From Rhizophagus irregularis (lineage: Eukaryota > Glomeromycota > Glomeromycetes > Glomerales > Glomeraceae): 64,000 bases of DNA. The stretch lies in the NCBI RefSeq assembly GCF_026210795.1, contig NC_089437.1, positions 1,612,001 to 1,676,000 on the forward strand. The letters run 5' to 3'. Shown here in pieces: positions 54,641-64,000 of this stretch; position 1 is the stretch's first letter, and each line of letters starts with the position of its first letter. A program made the translations under genes and the position numbers. The notes under the pieces were generated by a model that saw only the letters and a program-made list of their open reading frames with translations, was not told where the DNA came from and searched no databases.

Positions 54641-54959
54641 GATCATGCGGCAGATTTGTCATATTTATTTGTTTATAGGTTCAAGGTTCGTTTTCTCAGT
54701 TATTTCGGTCTCGAGGTATTTTTCTTTTTTTCTTTTTATTTTTATTTCTAACTTACATCCTTACACTTTGTTTCCTACTAACTCTATTTCATTATTTTTA
54801 GGTCTTTTAGTCCTTCCGGTTCTACAATTAATAAAGGTATGTTTTTATTTTTTATTTATTTTATTTATTTTGTTTCTATCTTATATTTCGTTTCTTACTA
54901 ACTTCATTTTTTTTACTTTATGATTTATTTTATTACTTGGTTTCCTATCATTATCTTTT

Positions 54960-55480
54960 GCTACCCAACCTCGTATCATGATTTTTTTTTTATTTTTTAT
55001 CTCTCATCATTTTTCACCTCCTATTACTTCTTATTATTACATCCTTTTCGTATCCCATTATTTTCTATTACATCTTTTCATTTTCCATTATTTCTTTTTC
55101 TCTCCTGTTTACTTCCCATCATTTCTTTTTGTTTCTCATCACTTCTTTTCGTCTCCCATCACTCCTCTTCATCTTCCTATTACTCTTCTTCGTCTTCCAT
55201 CACTCCTCTTCATCTTCCTATTACTCCTCCTCGTCTCCCATCACTCCTCTTCATCTTCCCATCACTTCTTTTTGTCTCCCATCACTCCTTTTCGTCCTCC
55301 ATCACTCCTTTTCACCTTGTCATTACTCCTCTTCATCTTCCAATCACTCTTTTTCGTCTCCCATCACTCCTCTTCATCTTCCATCATGTCCTATTTCTCC
55401 TTTTTGCTTCCTAACACTTCTCATTACTCTTTTTTACTCCCTTTCATCTTCTATTACTTCTCATTACTCCATTGTTATTT
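54960..55480 (+). repeat. Polypyrimidine minisatellite
   Basis: A CT-rich tract of irregular ~20-33-bp units such as tcccatcactcctcttcatc. It leaves all three plus-strand frames open for long stretches, but the encoded Pro/Ser/His/Leu repeats are a composition artefact. It may form H-DNA-like triplex on the polypurine complement. Confidence 0.8.
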
Positions 55481-55574
55481 TAGAATCTTTTTTCTTGATC
55501 ATTATAATTTACTTATCTTTTCTTTTATTTGTATCACTTCATTAAAAAATAAATACAGCAATTTTTTTCTTTAA

Positions 55575-56261
55575 AATTGTAAATGTGTGATTTAAAATTT
55601 AATATTTACAAATAAAATTTTATTAGATAAGATTATTTTGGATAAATATGCTTGCAAAAAAATTTTTTTTTTAAAAATAGATGTTTGCGATAAAATTTTT
55701 AAGTTTAGCCGATCAAAAATTATTCTTTATATATTGTACATCATGTGACATATTTAAAAAAAATCCAGGCGACAATCGCCGAAAAAACTTTAATATTGTG
55801 AAATTACTACAAATATTTTTATTAATTAATTATAAATTTTATAATTATTTCTTTTTTATAAAAAAATTTATGTAAAAAAAAAATAATAAATAATAACGTT
55901 TATCAAATAATTGTTATAATCGAAAAAAGTCAAAAAGTATTATAAAAAAAATCATAACAAAAAAAGTGATAAATAAAAAAAAAGTCATAACGGGAAAAAA
56001 TATTTATAAAAAAAATTACGTAAAAAAAAATGGGTTTAGTCTATAAAAAAAAAATTAATAATCAACAAATGATCTAAACAAATGATGATCTGCAATTCGG
56101 AATTCATACCTTGAACTTACCGATATTAACCTAAATAGTCTAGAAAATAAAGAAGGCGCAAGCAGAAAATATATTACACAATTCAAAACTATTTATACAT
56201 GATAGTCTAAACGTTACGATTTTTTCATGTATTTTCTTAGTTATATAGTTTGTAAAATAAT
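55575..56261. other. Intergenic, AT-rich
   Basis: Homopolymer-rich sequence; nothing supportable. Confidence 0.4.
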
Positions 56262-56373
56262 AAATTTCGTTGTATTCTCTTGGTTAGTGTATAATATGCA
56301 TCATTCTATTTTCTAAATTTGTATTGGGCGCAAATGTTTGTGATCTTCCAAAAGCGCCTAATGGTGATTGTGG
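56262..56373. repeat. Left direct repeat flanking the giant inverted repeat
   Basis: It starts ttcgttgtattctct and contains ggttagtgtataatatgcat, gtttgtgatct and aatggtgattgtg. A longer version with the same blocks in the same order lies at 59041-59211, immediately after the right arm. Confidence 0.75.
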
Positions 56374-56567
56374 AAATTTCCACCCCACTCGGGTGATCAT
56401 CAAAGGATATAACCTTATTATTTACGTCACAAGTGCATAGGTTATATCCTTTGGTGCATTACTATATAAGTCACGTGACTTTTAATTTTAACGTTAATAT
56501 TTTAATGCTAATTTCAGCACATACCTATAATGCCCATAACGTCTGGCGCACATTTCCAGAGAAACAT

Positions 56568-56895
56568 GCATTAGTCTGGCGCATGTTTCCCAGAGTAACA
56601 TGCGCTAGTCCTGCCGCATGTTTCCTAGAGTAACATGCGCTAGTCCTTGCCGCATGTTTCCCAGAGTAACATGCGCTAGTCCTTGCCGCATGTTTCCCAG
56701 AGTAACATGCGCTAGTCCTTGCCGCATGTTTCCCAGAGTAACATGCGCTAGTCCTTGCCGCATGTTTCCCAGAGTAACATGCGCTAGTCCTTGCCGCATG
56801 TTTCCCAGAGTAACATGCGCTAGTCCTTGCCGCATGTTTCCCAGAGTAACATGCGCTAGTCCTTGCCGCATGTTTCCCAGAGTAACATGCGCTAA
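56568..56895. repeat. 36-bp tandem array, left arm
   Basis: About nine copies of a unit reading gcatgtttcccagagtaaca tgcgctagtccttgcc. Each unit contains the palindromic pair gcatgttt / aacatgc. Because the unit is a multiple of three it keeps both strands open, which explains spurious repetitive ORFs (MFPRVTCASPCR). Confidence 0.92.
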
Positions 56896-57479
56896 TTCCC
56901 TACCACACATTTTCCAGAGGTTATATCCTTTGGTGGGCATCCCATGGGCATTACTATATAAGTCACGTGACATATAATTTTATAAAGTTCTTAATTCTGG
57001 AACATATTACTAAAGCAATATGTGATAATTCTAGCACACAAATTCTCTCCATGTTTATTTCTGTAACATGCAATAACTTTGGTGCATATTTCCTACTGTA
57101 ACATGCGGTAATTCTGGTGCATGTTTCTTACTATAACATGTGGTAACTCTGGTGTATATTCCTTACTGTAATGATTCTGATTTCTGATACATGTTCTTAT
57201 GTTTAAAACATCAAATATTTAAACTGAATATTACCAGAATCACTGCATTATATTATAGAATATTGCATATTATACATCAGGAATATATGCAAGAATTGTT
57301 GTATATACATTATAAATTTACATTGGAATGTATGTTAAATTACTGCATATTATATTAATAAATAATATACAGCATCTGGAATATGTGCTATGATTACTGC
57401 ATATTATGGTAGAAAATACATATTAAATTGTTATATATTTTTTTTGAAATAGTATTTAAAGTTTATTTTAGTAATTTTA

Positions 57480-58030
57480 GCAAAAAAATAATAAACAATA
57501 AAAAATTAAAAATAAATAAAAAAAAATAAATAAAATTAACAAAAAAAAAAAGATAAAATTAACAAAAAAAAAATAAAATTAACAAAAAAAAAATAAAATT
57601 AACAAAAAAAAATAAAATCAATAAAAAAAATAAAATCAAATAAAAAAAAAAGAAAAAATTGAATATATAGGAATGAAAAAAAACAAATGATTATTATATT
57701 TGTATCAGTAAAGTGATTTACATGATCATAAAATTAATTACTTATAAACTTTAAAATATACAACATGATTATGCAAATCATTTGTTATTTTTTATTTTTT
57801 GTTGTTTTTTGTTATTTTATTATTTTTTTTTTTTGTTTATTTTTTTTTTGTTTATTTTTTTTTGTTTATTTTTTTTTTGTTTATTTATTTTTTTTTTGTT
57901 TATTTTTTTTTTGTTTATTTTTTTTTTTGTTTATTTTTTTTTGTTTATTTTTTTTTTGTTTATTTTTTTTGTTTATTTTTTTTTTGTTTATTTTTTTTGT
58001 TTATTTTTTTTTGTTTTATTATTTTTTTGC
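57480..58030. repeat. Central A-rich and T-rich repeats
   Basis: Left: repeated aaaaaaaataaaattaac units (57480-57650). Right: ttttttttgtttat units (57820-58020). They are approximate complements around the palindrome centre, and the junction agtaattttagcaaaaaaat is present in both orientations (57468 region and 58023 region). Confidence 0.8.
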
Positions 58031-58229
58031 TAAAATTACTAAAAATAAACCTTAAATACTATTTCAAAAAAATGGCCATTTTTAGTAAAGTTATATATAT
58101 TTCTAAAACATAATATGCAATATTCTATAACATAATATGCATTGATTCTAGTAATGCTTAGTATTAAATATTTGGTATTTTAGATATAAGAATATGTACT
58201 AAAATCACTGCATGTTACAGTAAGAAAAA

Positions 58230-58815
58230 TAAACTAGAGTTACCACATGTTACTATAGGGAACATGCGCCAGAGTCACCGCATGTTACAGTAGGAAACAT
58301 GCGCCAGAGTCACCGCATGTTACAGTAGGAAACATGCGCCAGAGTCACCGCATGTTACAGTAGGAAACATGCGCCAGAGTCACCGCATGTTACAGTAGGA
58401 AACATGCGCCAGAGTCACCGCATGTTACTATAGGGAACATGCGCCAGAGTCACCGCATGTTACAGTAGGAAACATGCGCCAGAGTCACCGCATGTTACAG
58501 TAGGGAACATGCGCCAGAGTCACCGCATGTTACAGTGGGGAACATGCGCCAGAGTCACCGCATGTTACAGTGGGAACATGCGCCAGAGTCATCGCATGTT
58601 ACAGTAAGGAACATGCGCCAGAGTCATCGCATGTTACAGTAAGGAACATGCGCCAGAGTCATCGCATGTTACAGTAAGGAACATGCGCCAGAGTCATCGC
58701 ATGTTACAGTAGGGAACATGCGCCAGAGTCATCGCATGTTACATTAGGGAACATGCGCCAGAGTCATCGCATGTTACTGGGAACATGCGCCAGAGTTACC
58801 GCATGTTACTCTGGG
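58230..58815. repeat. 35-bp tandem array, right arm
   Basis: About sixteen copies of aacatgcgccagagtcaccg catgttacagtaggg. The unit is related by inversion to the left-arm unit (gcatgttac / aacatgcg) but has a different spacer and a different copy number, so the two arrays expanded separately. Confidence 0.92.
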
Positions 58816-59040
58816 AAACATGCGCTAAACCAGCGCATGTTTCTCTGGGATTGTGTGCCAGACATTATGGGCATTATAAGTATGTGCTGAAATTAGCATT
58901 AAAATATTAACGTTAAAATTAAAAGTCACGTGACTTATATAATAATGCCCATGGGCCGCCCACCAAAGGATATATCCTATGCACTTGTGACATAAATAAT
59001 AAGGTTATATCCTTTGATGATCACCCGAGTGGGGTGGAAA

Positions 59041-59211
59041 TTTCGTTGTATTCTCTATATTTGGTTAGTGTATAATATGCATTATCTATTTCTCTAAATT
59101 TGGATTATTTTTTTATTGGGGCGATGGACTACGCCGAATCAGTCTGTGTACAAGAAATTTTAAATTACTCAGAATGTTTGTGATCTCACAAAAGAGCGCC
59201 CAATGGTGATT
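59041..59211. repeat. Right direct repeat flanking the giant inverted repeat
   Basis: It shares ttcgttgtattctct, ggttagtgtataatatgcat, gtttgtgatct and caatggtgattgtg with 56262-56373. It has ~60 bp extra in the middle (gcgatggactacgccgaatc region). Confidence 0.75.
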
Positions 59212-60971
59212 GTGTCATTATCATTTTGCTCATTGTCGGAATTTTGGTTTAGGAAGATCAATCTAAATAATCTAAATTTTGCGAAAATAAAAGAAATTAA
59301 GTGATACAGATAAACGTACAATCTGTAAAATCATATACTGTATACAGTCCATTATATCTTTTCTAAAACGGGCCAATTTTATTACTTTGTTGTTATTGAT
59401 TATTTAGTTTTTATTGTAAAAATTATAGCGAAGATTGATCATCTGAGTGTTATGTCAATTTATCGTAGAGTAAAAAACAGACAATAGCCTTTTCCTATTC
59501 GGTAATCTGTCGTACTCTCTGAAATATAGGGTTACAATTTTTTTTTATATTCTTTAAAATAGGGTGCCCATAGACTCCCGGTTAAACGATCATCAAAACA
59601 CTTGCAAAGTATACTCTTTTTTGGTTGTGATCTACACGAAAAGTTTCCCTGCGAATTTAATATCTTAGATTTAGATTATTGGATTTAAGAATAAGAATAA
59701 TGAATCCTAAATCTAAGAGTATAACGCCCACCCACACTCCTTATGAATCGATGGGCTATATATATTTTTTTCTTATTTTTTTTTTCATTCAAAAAAAAAA
59801 AAAGAAAAAAAATTACGGGTTACTCTATTACGCAATATTTACTTACGCAAATTACACAATTTACTTACGCAAAAAATAAATTAAAAAAAGGTTTTATGTA
59901 TTACTCAAAATAATCAATATTACTTTATTTACACAATATAAATTTATCAATTTATTCAAATCAACAAATCAAAAAAATTTTCTTCATTTTCTTCATATAT
60001 AAAAAATTTTTTACGTGTTACTCAACATATTTATGCAATATTGACAAAAAAAAATTTAAAAAATTTTACGTATTACTCAATATATATTATATAAAATTAT
60101 CAATTTATTTAAAAATAAAAGTTACCGCAATATAAAATTTATTTTTTTCATACGTTACTCAATCAGTATATTTTGCAATATAAAATTTATTTCTATATAA
60201 AAAAATTTAAATCAAAAGAAAAAAATCTGATCTTTATTTGTTTCCTATCTCTTTTTTTACTCATTTACTCAATCAAATTTCATAATTTACATTTACATAA
60301 ATAAATGAATCATGTAAAAAACCGGTATAAAAAAAAAATTTTTTTTTTTTCGCAACTTTTATTTGACTGTTCCAAATTTCCATAAAGGTATAAATGAATA
60401 ATTACAAAAAGGCAAATATCATCAGATGATGTGGCTTATAATACAAATATTACATTAATCAAAATATAAATTATTTCCAAATATGTAAGTTGTTTACGAT
60501 ATAATATAAATTTTTATATATTATCTATATAAAAAAGGAAAAAATTCGGATGATGTGGCTTAAATTACTCGTGCTTCTAAAAAAATTTCCCAAAATAGGT
60601 TTTTTTCCAGCGATCAACTCCTTTATTTTATTATCGAAAAAAAAAAATTAGATCTTTAGTTATCAAATATCAAATAAAAAAATTTTTTAAAAAAAATGAA
60701 TCTTTACTCTGGTATTTTTTTAAATTGATTTAAATTAAAATAAAAAAAAAAATTTCATGTAATTAAAATAACAATTCATGTCGTAAATTCATACACCTTA
60801 TATTTTTTTTTTCTTTAAATTAAAACCCAATTATCACTTCATCTATTGAAAATTTGTATATAAATACTCTATCTTTTTTTTTACTTAAAAAAAACGAAAA
60901 AAAACGTATATTTATATTTTTAAAATTTGAAAAAAAAAAATTACAATATATTTTCTACCACCTATATTTTA
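59212..60971. other. Intergenic, very AT-rich
   Basis: Repeated ttacgcaa and tta(c/t)tcaata-type words, long A/T runs, and no supportable gene. Confidence 0.4.
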
Positions 60972-61259
60972 ATGCCAGCAAACTTGAGTACGATGTGCTA
61001 CATTTACGATTCAACTCAGCGGCCAGCGGAATATAACATAAAAGAAATAACTGGAATATCCAGACTGAGCGATGAAGACCCAACCAAAATCATATATCTA
61101 AAAATCAAAGTGTTTGTTCCATTGAATAAAGAAATTGAAACACAAATCAAAGAATTTGAAAATGGTCAGGTAATTTACTTGAGAGGTAAATTTATTGCCT
61201 GCAATGGATGGTTCATGTATGTTATTGACTTTTTAATTCAAAAAACAAAAAAAAAATAA
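60972..61259 (+). CDS. Small OB-fold-like protein or first exon
   Basis: From ATG 60972 (MPANLSTMCYIYDSTQRPAE) 95 residues. The middle IIYLKIKVFVPLNKEIETQ and QVIYLRGKFIACNGWFMYVI has the strand pattern of an OB-fold, as in ssDNA-binding or telomere-related proteins. The track's earlier in-frame start has no support because it is A/T-run sequence. The following region (61315 onward) looks like later exons of the same gene. Function is inferred only from strand pattern. Confidence 0.45.
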   Translation: MPANLSTMCYIYDSTQRPAEYNIKEITGISRLSDEDPTKIIYLKIKVFVPLNKEIETQIKEFENGQVIYLRGKFIACNGWFMYVIDFLIQKTKKK

Positions 61260-61314
61260 TGAAATAAAATAAAAATTAATATCAAATTATTAAATTTGAA
61301 AATTGAATTAATAG

Positions 61315-61925
61315 ATGAACGCTACATTCATTAAACCTATGGCAAATCTTGATTTTGATATGATGCCAGCTGTAGGCATAAACATAATGGTGACAGGTTT
61401 GGCCCCTCAAACTGTTAAAAATGTGGATGGCGAATCTGTTCTTGACTTTCACGTGGAATAAAATCTTGGAAATAGAGAACCAAAGGATTTTGGGTTATAG
61501 ATGAGACATAATTCAAATATTAATTATTTCCAATAAAACTAATTCTATCAATCAACAATAAGGTCTACAATGGCAATTTTAACAGACCTACTTTATTATC
61601 AAGAATCCATCATAGATAATACACAAGTGAAAAACTACACCTGGGAAACGTATCTTGAAATTAGATGATATATCACTAATTTCTAGCAATCGACCTAATA
61701 CATCTGCTCAATCCATTAATCTACCATGGTTAAACCAAGAGTCAACAAGTTCAAGAAACACATCCCATACGTCAAGAGGATCCACACCATGTTCAAAAAG
61801 AAGTTATGTTACACTTTCACATCTATCCCCCATCAGGAAGACTCAAGATCAATCACTAGCATCCGCATTACAAGAAACCCCCTTCCAACCATGACCCAAA
61901 ATAAACCTCTAGTGAAACTTAAATA
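61315..61925 (+). pseudogene. Downstream remnants of the OB-fold-like gene
   Basis: Readable pieces: ANLDFDMMPAVGINIMVTGL then APQTVKNVDGESVLDFHVE stop NLGNREPKDFG; TDLLYYQESIIDNTQVKNYTWE; and a Ser/Thr-rich tail SLISSNRPNTSAQSINLPWL to ALQETPFQP. Stops and frame changes separate them. Their order suggests one gene with a degraded middle. Confidence 0.5.
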
Positions 61926-63510
61926 ATAACATTTATTCTCTTTTTTTTAAAAAATATATATATATATATATATATATTTTTTAACCATATAATTGCCAAG
62001 TGTAAAAAAATCAATAATAAACAAAAAAGGTATCAGATTACATAAAACTTATTTTCCTTTATTAATAAGATATACTTTCCATAATTCCGTTAATTTTTTA
62101 TTTATTATTTTTTTTTTTTTAATAATTATCCTCAAAGGGAACAGGATTTTTTATTATTTCTCAAAATAATGTATTTTACATAATTTCTTTATTTTCTTTA
62201 CAATAAAATCCAATTAAAGTAAAAATACTATGCTTTATATTTTTAAGTATATCAATAATCGTATCTCACCAAAAAAATTATTTATATTAAAAAAAGCTAA
62301 GAAACTTTTCACATATTATATACCATCAATCATACTTTGATCCTTAAGATTTATGCACACTAAATTTATACATGCTAAAATACTATTAATCAGACCTTGA
62401 ATCTTAAAACCAAGAAACAGAAAATGTCACGGAAACCTTAATACTGATAGATTATTAAAATAAAATGAAACCTCATTTTTGAGTTATTAAGTCGTTGTTT
62501 GTTGCATATTTTTTAGTTTTTGGAACAACTAACTTGTGATTCCTTTCTTTTTGCACCTGTAAATCATAGGTTATTAAGAAAGGTTTGGTTTTCACAAAAA
62601 ACTTTTTTTTTCATATTAAGAGACTCTTAGTGTAAGTAAAAAATAATAAAATGCAATCAGTAGACGATAGGGAGGACTCTATCTTTCTGACGATCATTCC
62701 AACCAAAATTTTGCGGAAAGAAAAATGTCTTTTACATGAAATTTTATTAATTAGAGTTTTTTTACGAACAAAAATACCTAAAAAAGTGGTGTGGGTATAG
62801 TTCTTTCATAGGAAACAGTGGAACTCTCCTTTTGGTCCTTCATTTTAAGTAATAATGTCCTCGTTTATGGTCTTTTACTTGACAAAAACATTTTCTTTTC
62901 TTCGTCACTGGCTTCAGTTTCATATAGCGCTGCAAAAAAAATTATACTGGACAAAAAAAGTTAAAGGAATAGAGAAGAACCAATTAAAGTTCAGAGTTAT
63001 GAGTTGATCATTGTAGATCGGATAAATTATTTTTTCTGTAGCAATCACATGGTACATTTGTAGATTCTATATAATTAGTTTTCAGAAGCTTAGTTAATTC
63101 GTTACCAAATTGATTTCATTTTGGTGACACTCATTTCCCATTACAAGGGATAAGAATTCAGGTCTAGTGATACTTGATAGTTTCGCGTATGTTAGTCAAG
63201 GATGTCTATAGAGAAGGATGACAAATAGGATTTTTTTGTGCAGGGTTAAAGTATTTAAATTTACTTATTAAAATAAATATGTTCCGATCCTTGATCATTG
63301 ATCCCTTGATACTATTAATTAATACACTTAACTCCCATCAGTCCCATGTTCTGTGGTGGGTACTGGAACAAAAAATACTGGCTAGTTATTATATTAAAAT
63401 TAACGGACCTAATTAAGGTTACACAAGTTTTTCTAATATAAAAATGATCTAAGTACGTTCCATGACTGACACATAATTGTTTGTAAAAAAATAAAAAAAC
63501 AGACAAAAAT
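61926..63510. other. Intergenic
   Basis: It contains an (at)n run at ~61953-61977 and otherwise AT-rich sequence. It is the likely promoter region of the LRR gene at 63511. No other gene is seen. Confidence 0.45.
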
Positions 63511-64000
63511 ATGGCAAATGCACAAGAGTATATAAATCAAAAGTACCCTACTAAAGAAAAAAGGGGGGAAATAAAAATCTTGCGTCTTGAACGAAAAGAT
63601 TTAGAAGGTCATTTAGACTTATCTGACTTCGTGAATTTAGAAAAGTTATATTGTTCAGAAAATGAACTTGTTGGTATTGATTTGTCACTTACTCATCCCG
63701 AAAAAATGACCTATTTAGATATTGGCAATAACAACTTCGCTCCTTCTGACTTATCGCTTTTTAGTAAGTTTATTAATTTAAAAGTGTTGTCTATAGGTGC
63801 TGATAAGGAAGAAAAAGTAAAGCTAAATAAATATAACCGGTTTTACGGAAGTTTGGAGCCTTTGAAGAGTTTAAAATTGAATACCTTAGATATTAGAGCT
63901 ACTGACATAAACGAGGGTCTAGAATTTTTATCGGATTCTTTGGATTCTATTCTTTGTGAACCAGTTAGAGATGATGCCAAAGTGAAAACAATCCATGAAT
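63511..64000 (+). CDS. Leucine-rich-repeat protein, truncated by window end
   Basis: Start ATG 63511 (MANAQEYINQKYPTKEKRGE), open to the window edge (163 codons). LRR-like units follow: ILRLERKDLEGHLDLSDFVN, LEKLYCSENELVGIDLSLTH, MTYLDIGNNNFAPSDLSLFS, FINLKVLSIGA, LNTLDIRATDINEGLEFL. The opening 'AQEYI..KYP.KE.R..I' followed by 'L.L....LeG.LDLSDF.NL' looks like a repeated LRR family of these fungi, often a scaffold or signalling partner. The C-terminus, and any kinase or other domain, lies outside the window. Confidence 0.85.
   Translation, partial: MANAQEYINQKYPTKEKRGEIKILRLERKDLEGHLDLSDFVNLEKLYCSENELVGIDLSLTHPEKMTYLDIGNNNFAPSDLSLFSKFINLKVLSIGADKEEKVKLNKYNRFYGSLEPLKSLKLNTLDIRATDINEGLEFLSDSLDSILCEPVRDDAKVKTIHE

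Larger units (their letters stand above)
56374..59043. mobile_element. 2.67-kb giant inverted-repeat (foldback-like) element
   Basis: The left arm begins aaatttccaccccactcggg and the right arm ends with its complement at 59043. The arms match over hundreds of bases (cgggtgatcatcaaaggata, agtcacgtgacttttaattt, agcacata...cattat) down to a spacer near 57650-57780. Each arm contains a tandem array of hairpin-like units (described separately) and, nearer the centre, A-rich (left) or T-rich (right) repeats. No protein is encoded. It resembles Foldback elements, but no short TSD is seen; instead ~110-170-bp direct repeats flank it. Confidence 0.75.

Noticed and set aside
54645-55574. Long plus-strand ORFs in three frames (up to 198 aa)
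   Set aside because: Created by the polypyrimidine minisatellite; all frames are open and the products are simple Ser/Pro/Leu/His repeats.
56605-56977. Repetitive ORFs on both strands (MFPRVTCASPCR / MRQGLAHVTLGN)
   Set aside because: A 36-bp tandem repeat with a multiple-of-three period keeps frames open; there is no start context or conservation argument.
57765-58113. Phe/Leu-rich ORFs
   Set aside because: Translation of T-rich repeats at the palindrome centre.
58230-58815. Regular 35-bp repeats resembling a CRISPR array
   Set aside because: The units are contiguous without unique spacers, the DNA is eukaryotic, no cas genes are present, and an inverted relative of the unit lies in the opposite arm of a palindrome.
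59679-59879. 66-aa ORF with a poly-Lys run
   Set aside because: Composition artefact of A-rich sequence.

Overview
The window looks like nuclear DNA of an arbuscular mycorrhizal fungus (Glomeromycotina, Rhizophagus-like). I infer this from the very AT-rich sequence, short GTAAGT/AG introns, F-box and LRR paralogue families in many states of decay, and dense transposons with CGA-to-TGA-like nonsense changes. No database search was possible, so family names rest on motifs read in the sequence.

Layout. 1-6 kb: an hAT-type non-autonomous element (1186-2001), then an eight-exon secreted/membrane protein gene (2318-5898) whose second exon carries a related 405-bp element with a perfect 8-bp target duplication. 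6-13.4 kb: a hairpin MITE, an F-box relic and the 5' pieces of a decayed host gene broken by an unidentified minus-strand element. 13.4-41.7 kb: a nested transposon set. A ~3.2-kb hAT transposon (13447-41742; TSD gttgatag) sits in an exon of that host gene. Inside it lies a Ty3-like LTR retrotransposon (13712-38831; 1309-bp LTRs; TSD acgt; ~12.5 kb net). Inside that are a 530-bp foldback MITE (in the 5' LTR only) and a 12,092-bp terminal-inverted-repeat element (19362-31453; 438-bp TIRs; TSD caata) that splits the retrotransposon gag.

The 12-kb TIR element is the most unusual object. It encodes a family-B DNA polymerase of the protein-primed type and a DDE integrase, as in Polintons/Mavericks. 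It also encodes a retroelement-like Gag with a CCHC knuckle, joined through an A10 tract in the +1 frame to a retropepsin, and it has no recognisable reverse transcriptase. It further carries a possible TBP-like protein, two F-box-like proteins, an acidic protein, and a shared promoter-like motif upstream of several genes. The surrounding Ty3 element is also odd: RT-RNase H is fused to a thymidylate-kinase-like P-loop domain, there is a zinc-ribbon ORF before gag, and gag and protease are separated by an in-frame UGA-CUA.

41.7-64 kb: the 3' end of the host pseudogene, a coiled-coil pseudogene carrying a third 8-bp-TSD element, an F-box/LRR gene with one frameshift (46881-48349), a zinc-ribbon-repeat relic, an F-box relic, a tRNA-like locus, a 2.67-kb giant inverted repeat with 35-36-bp tandem arrays (56374-59043), an OB-fold-like gene relic and the 5' end of an LRR gene running off the window (63511-64000).
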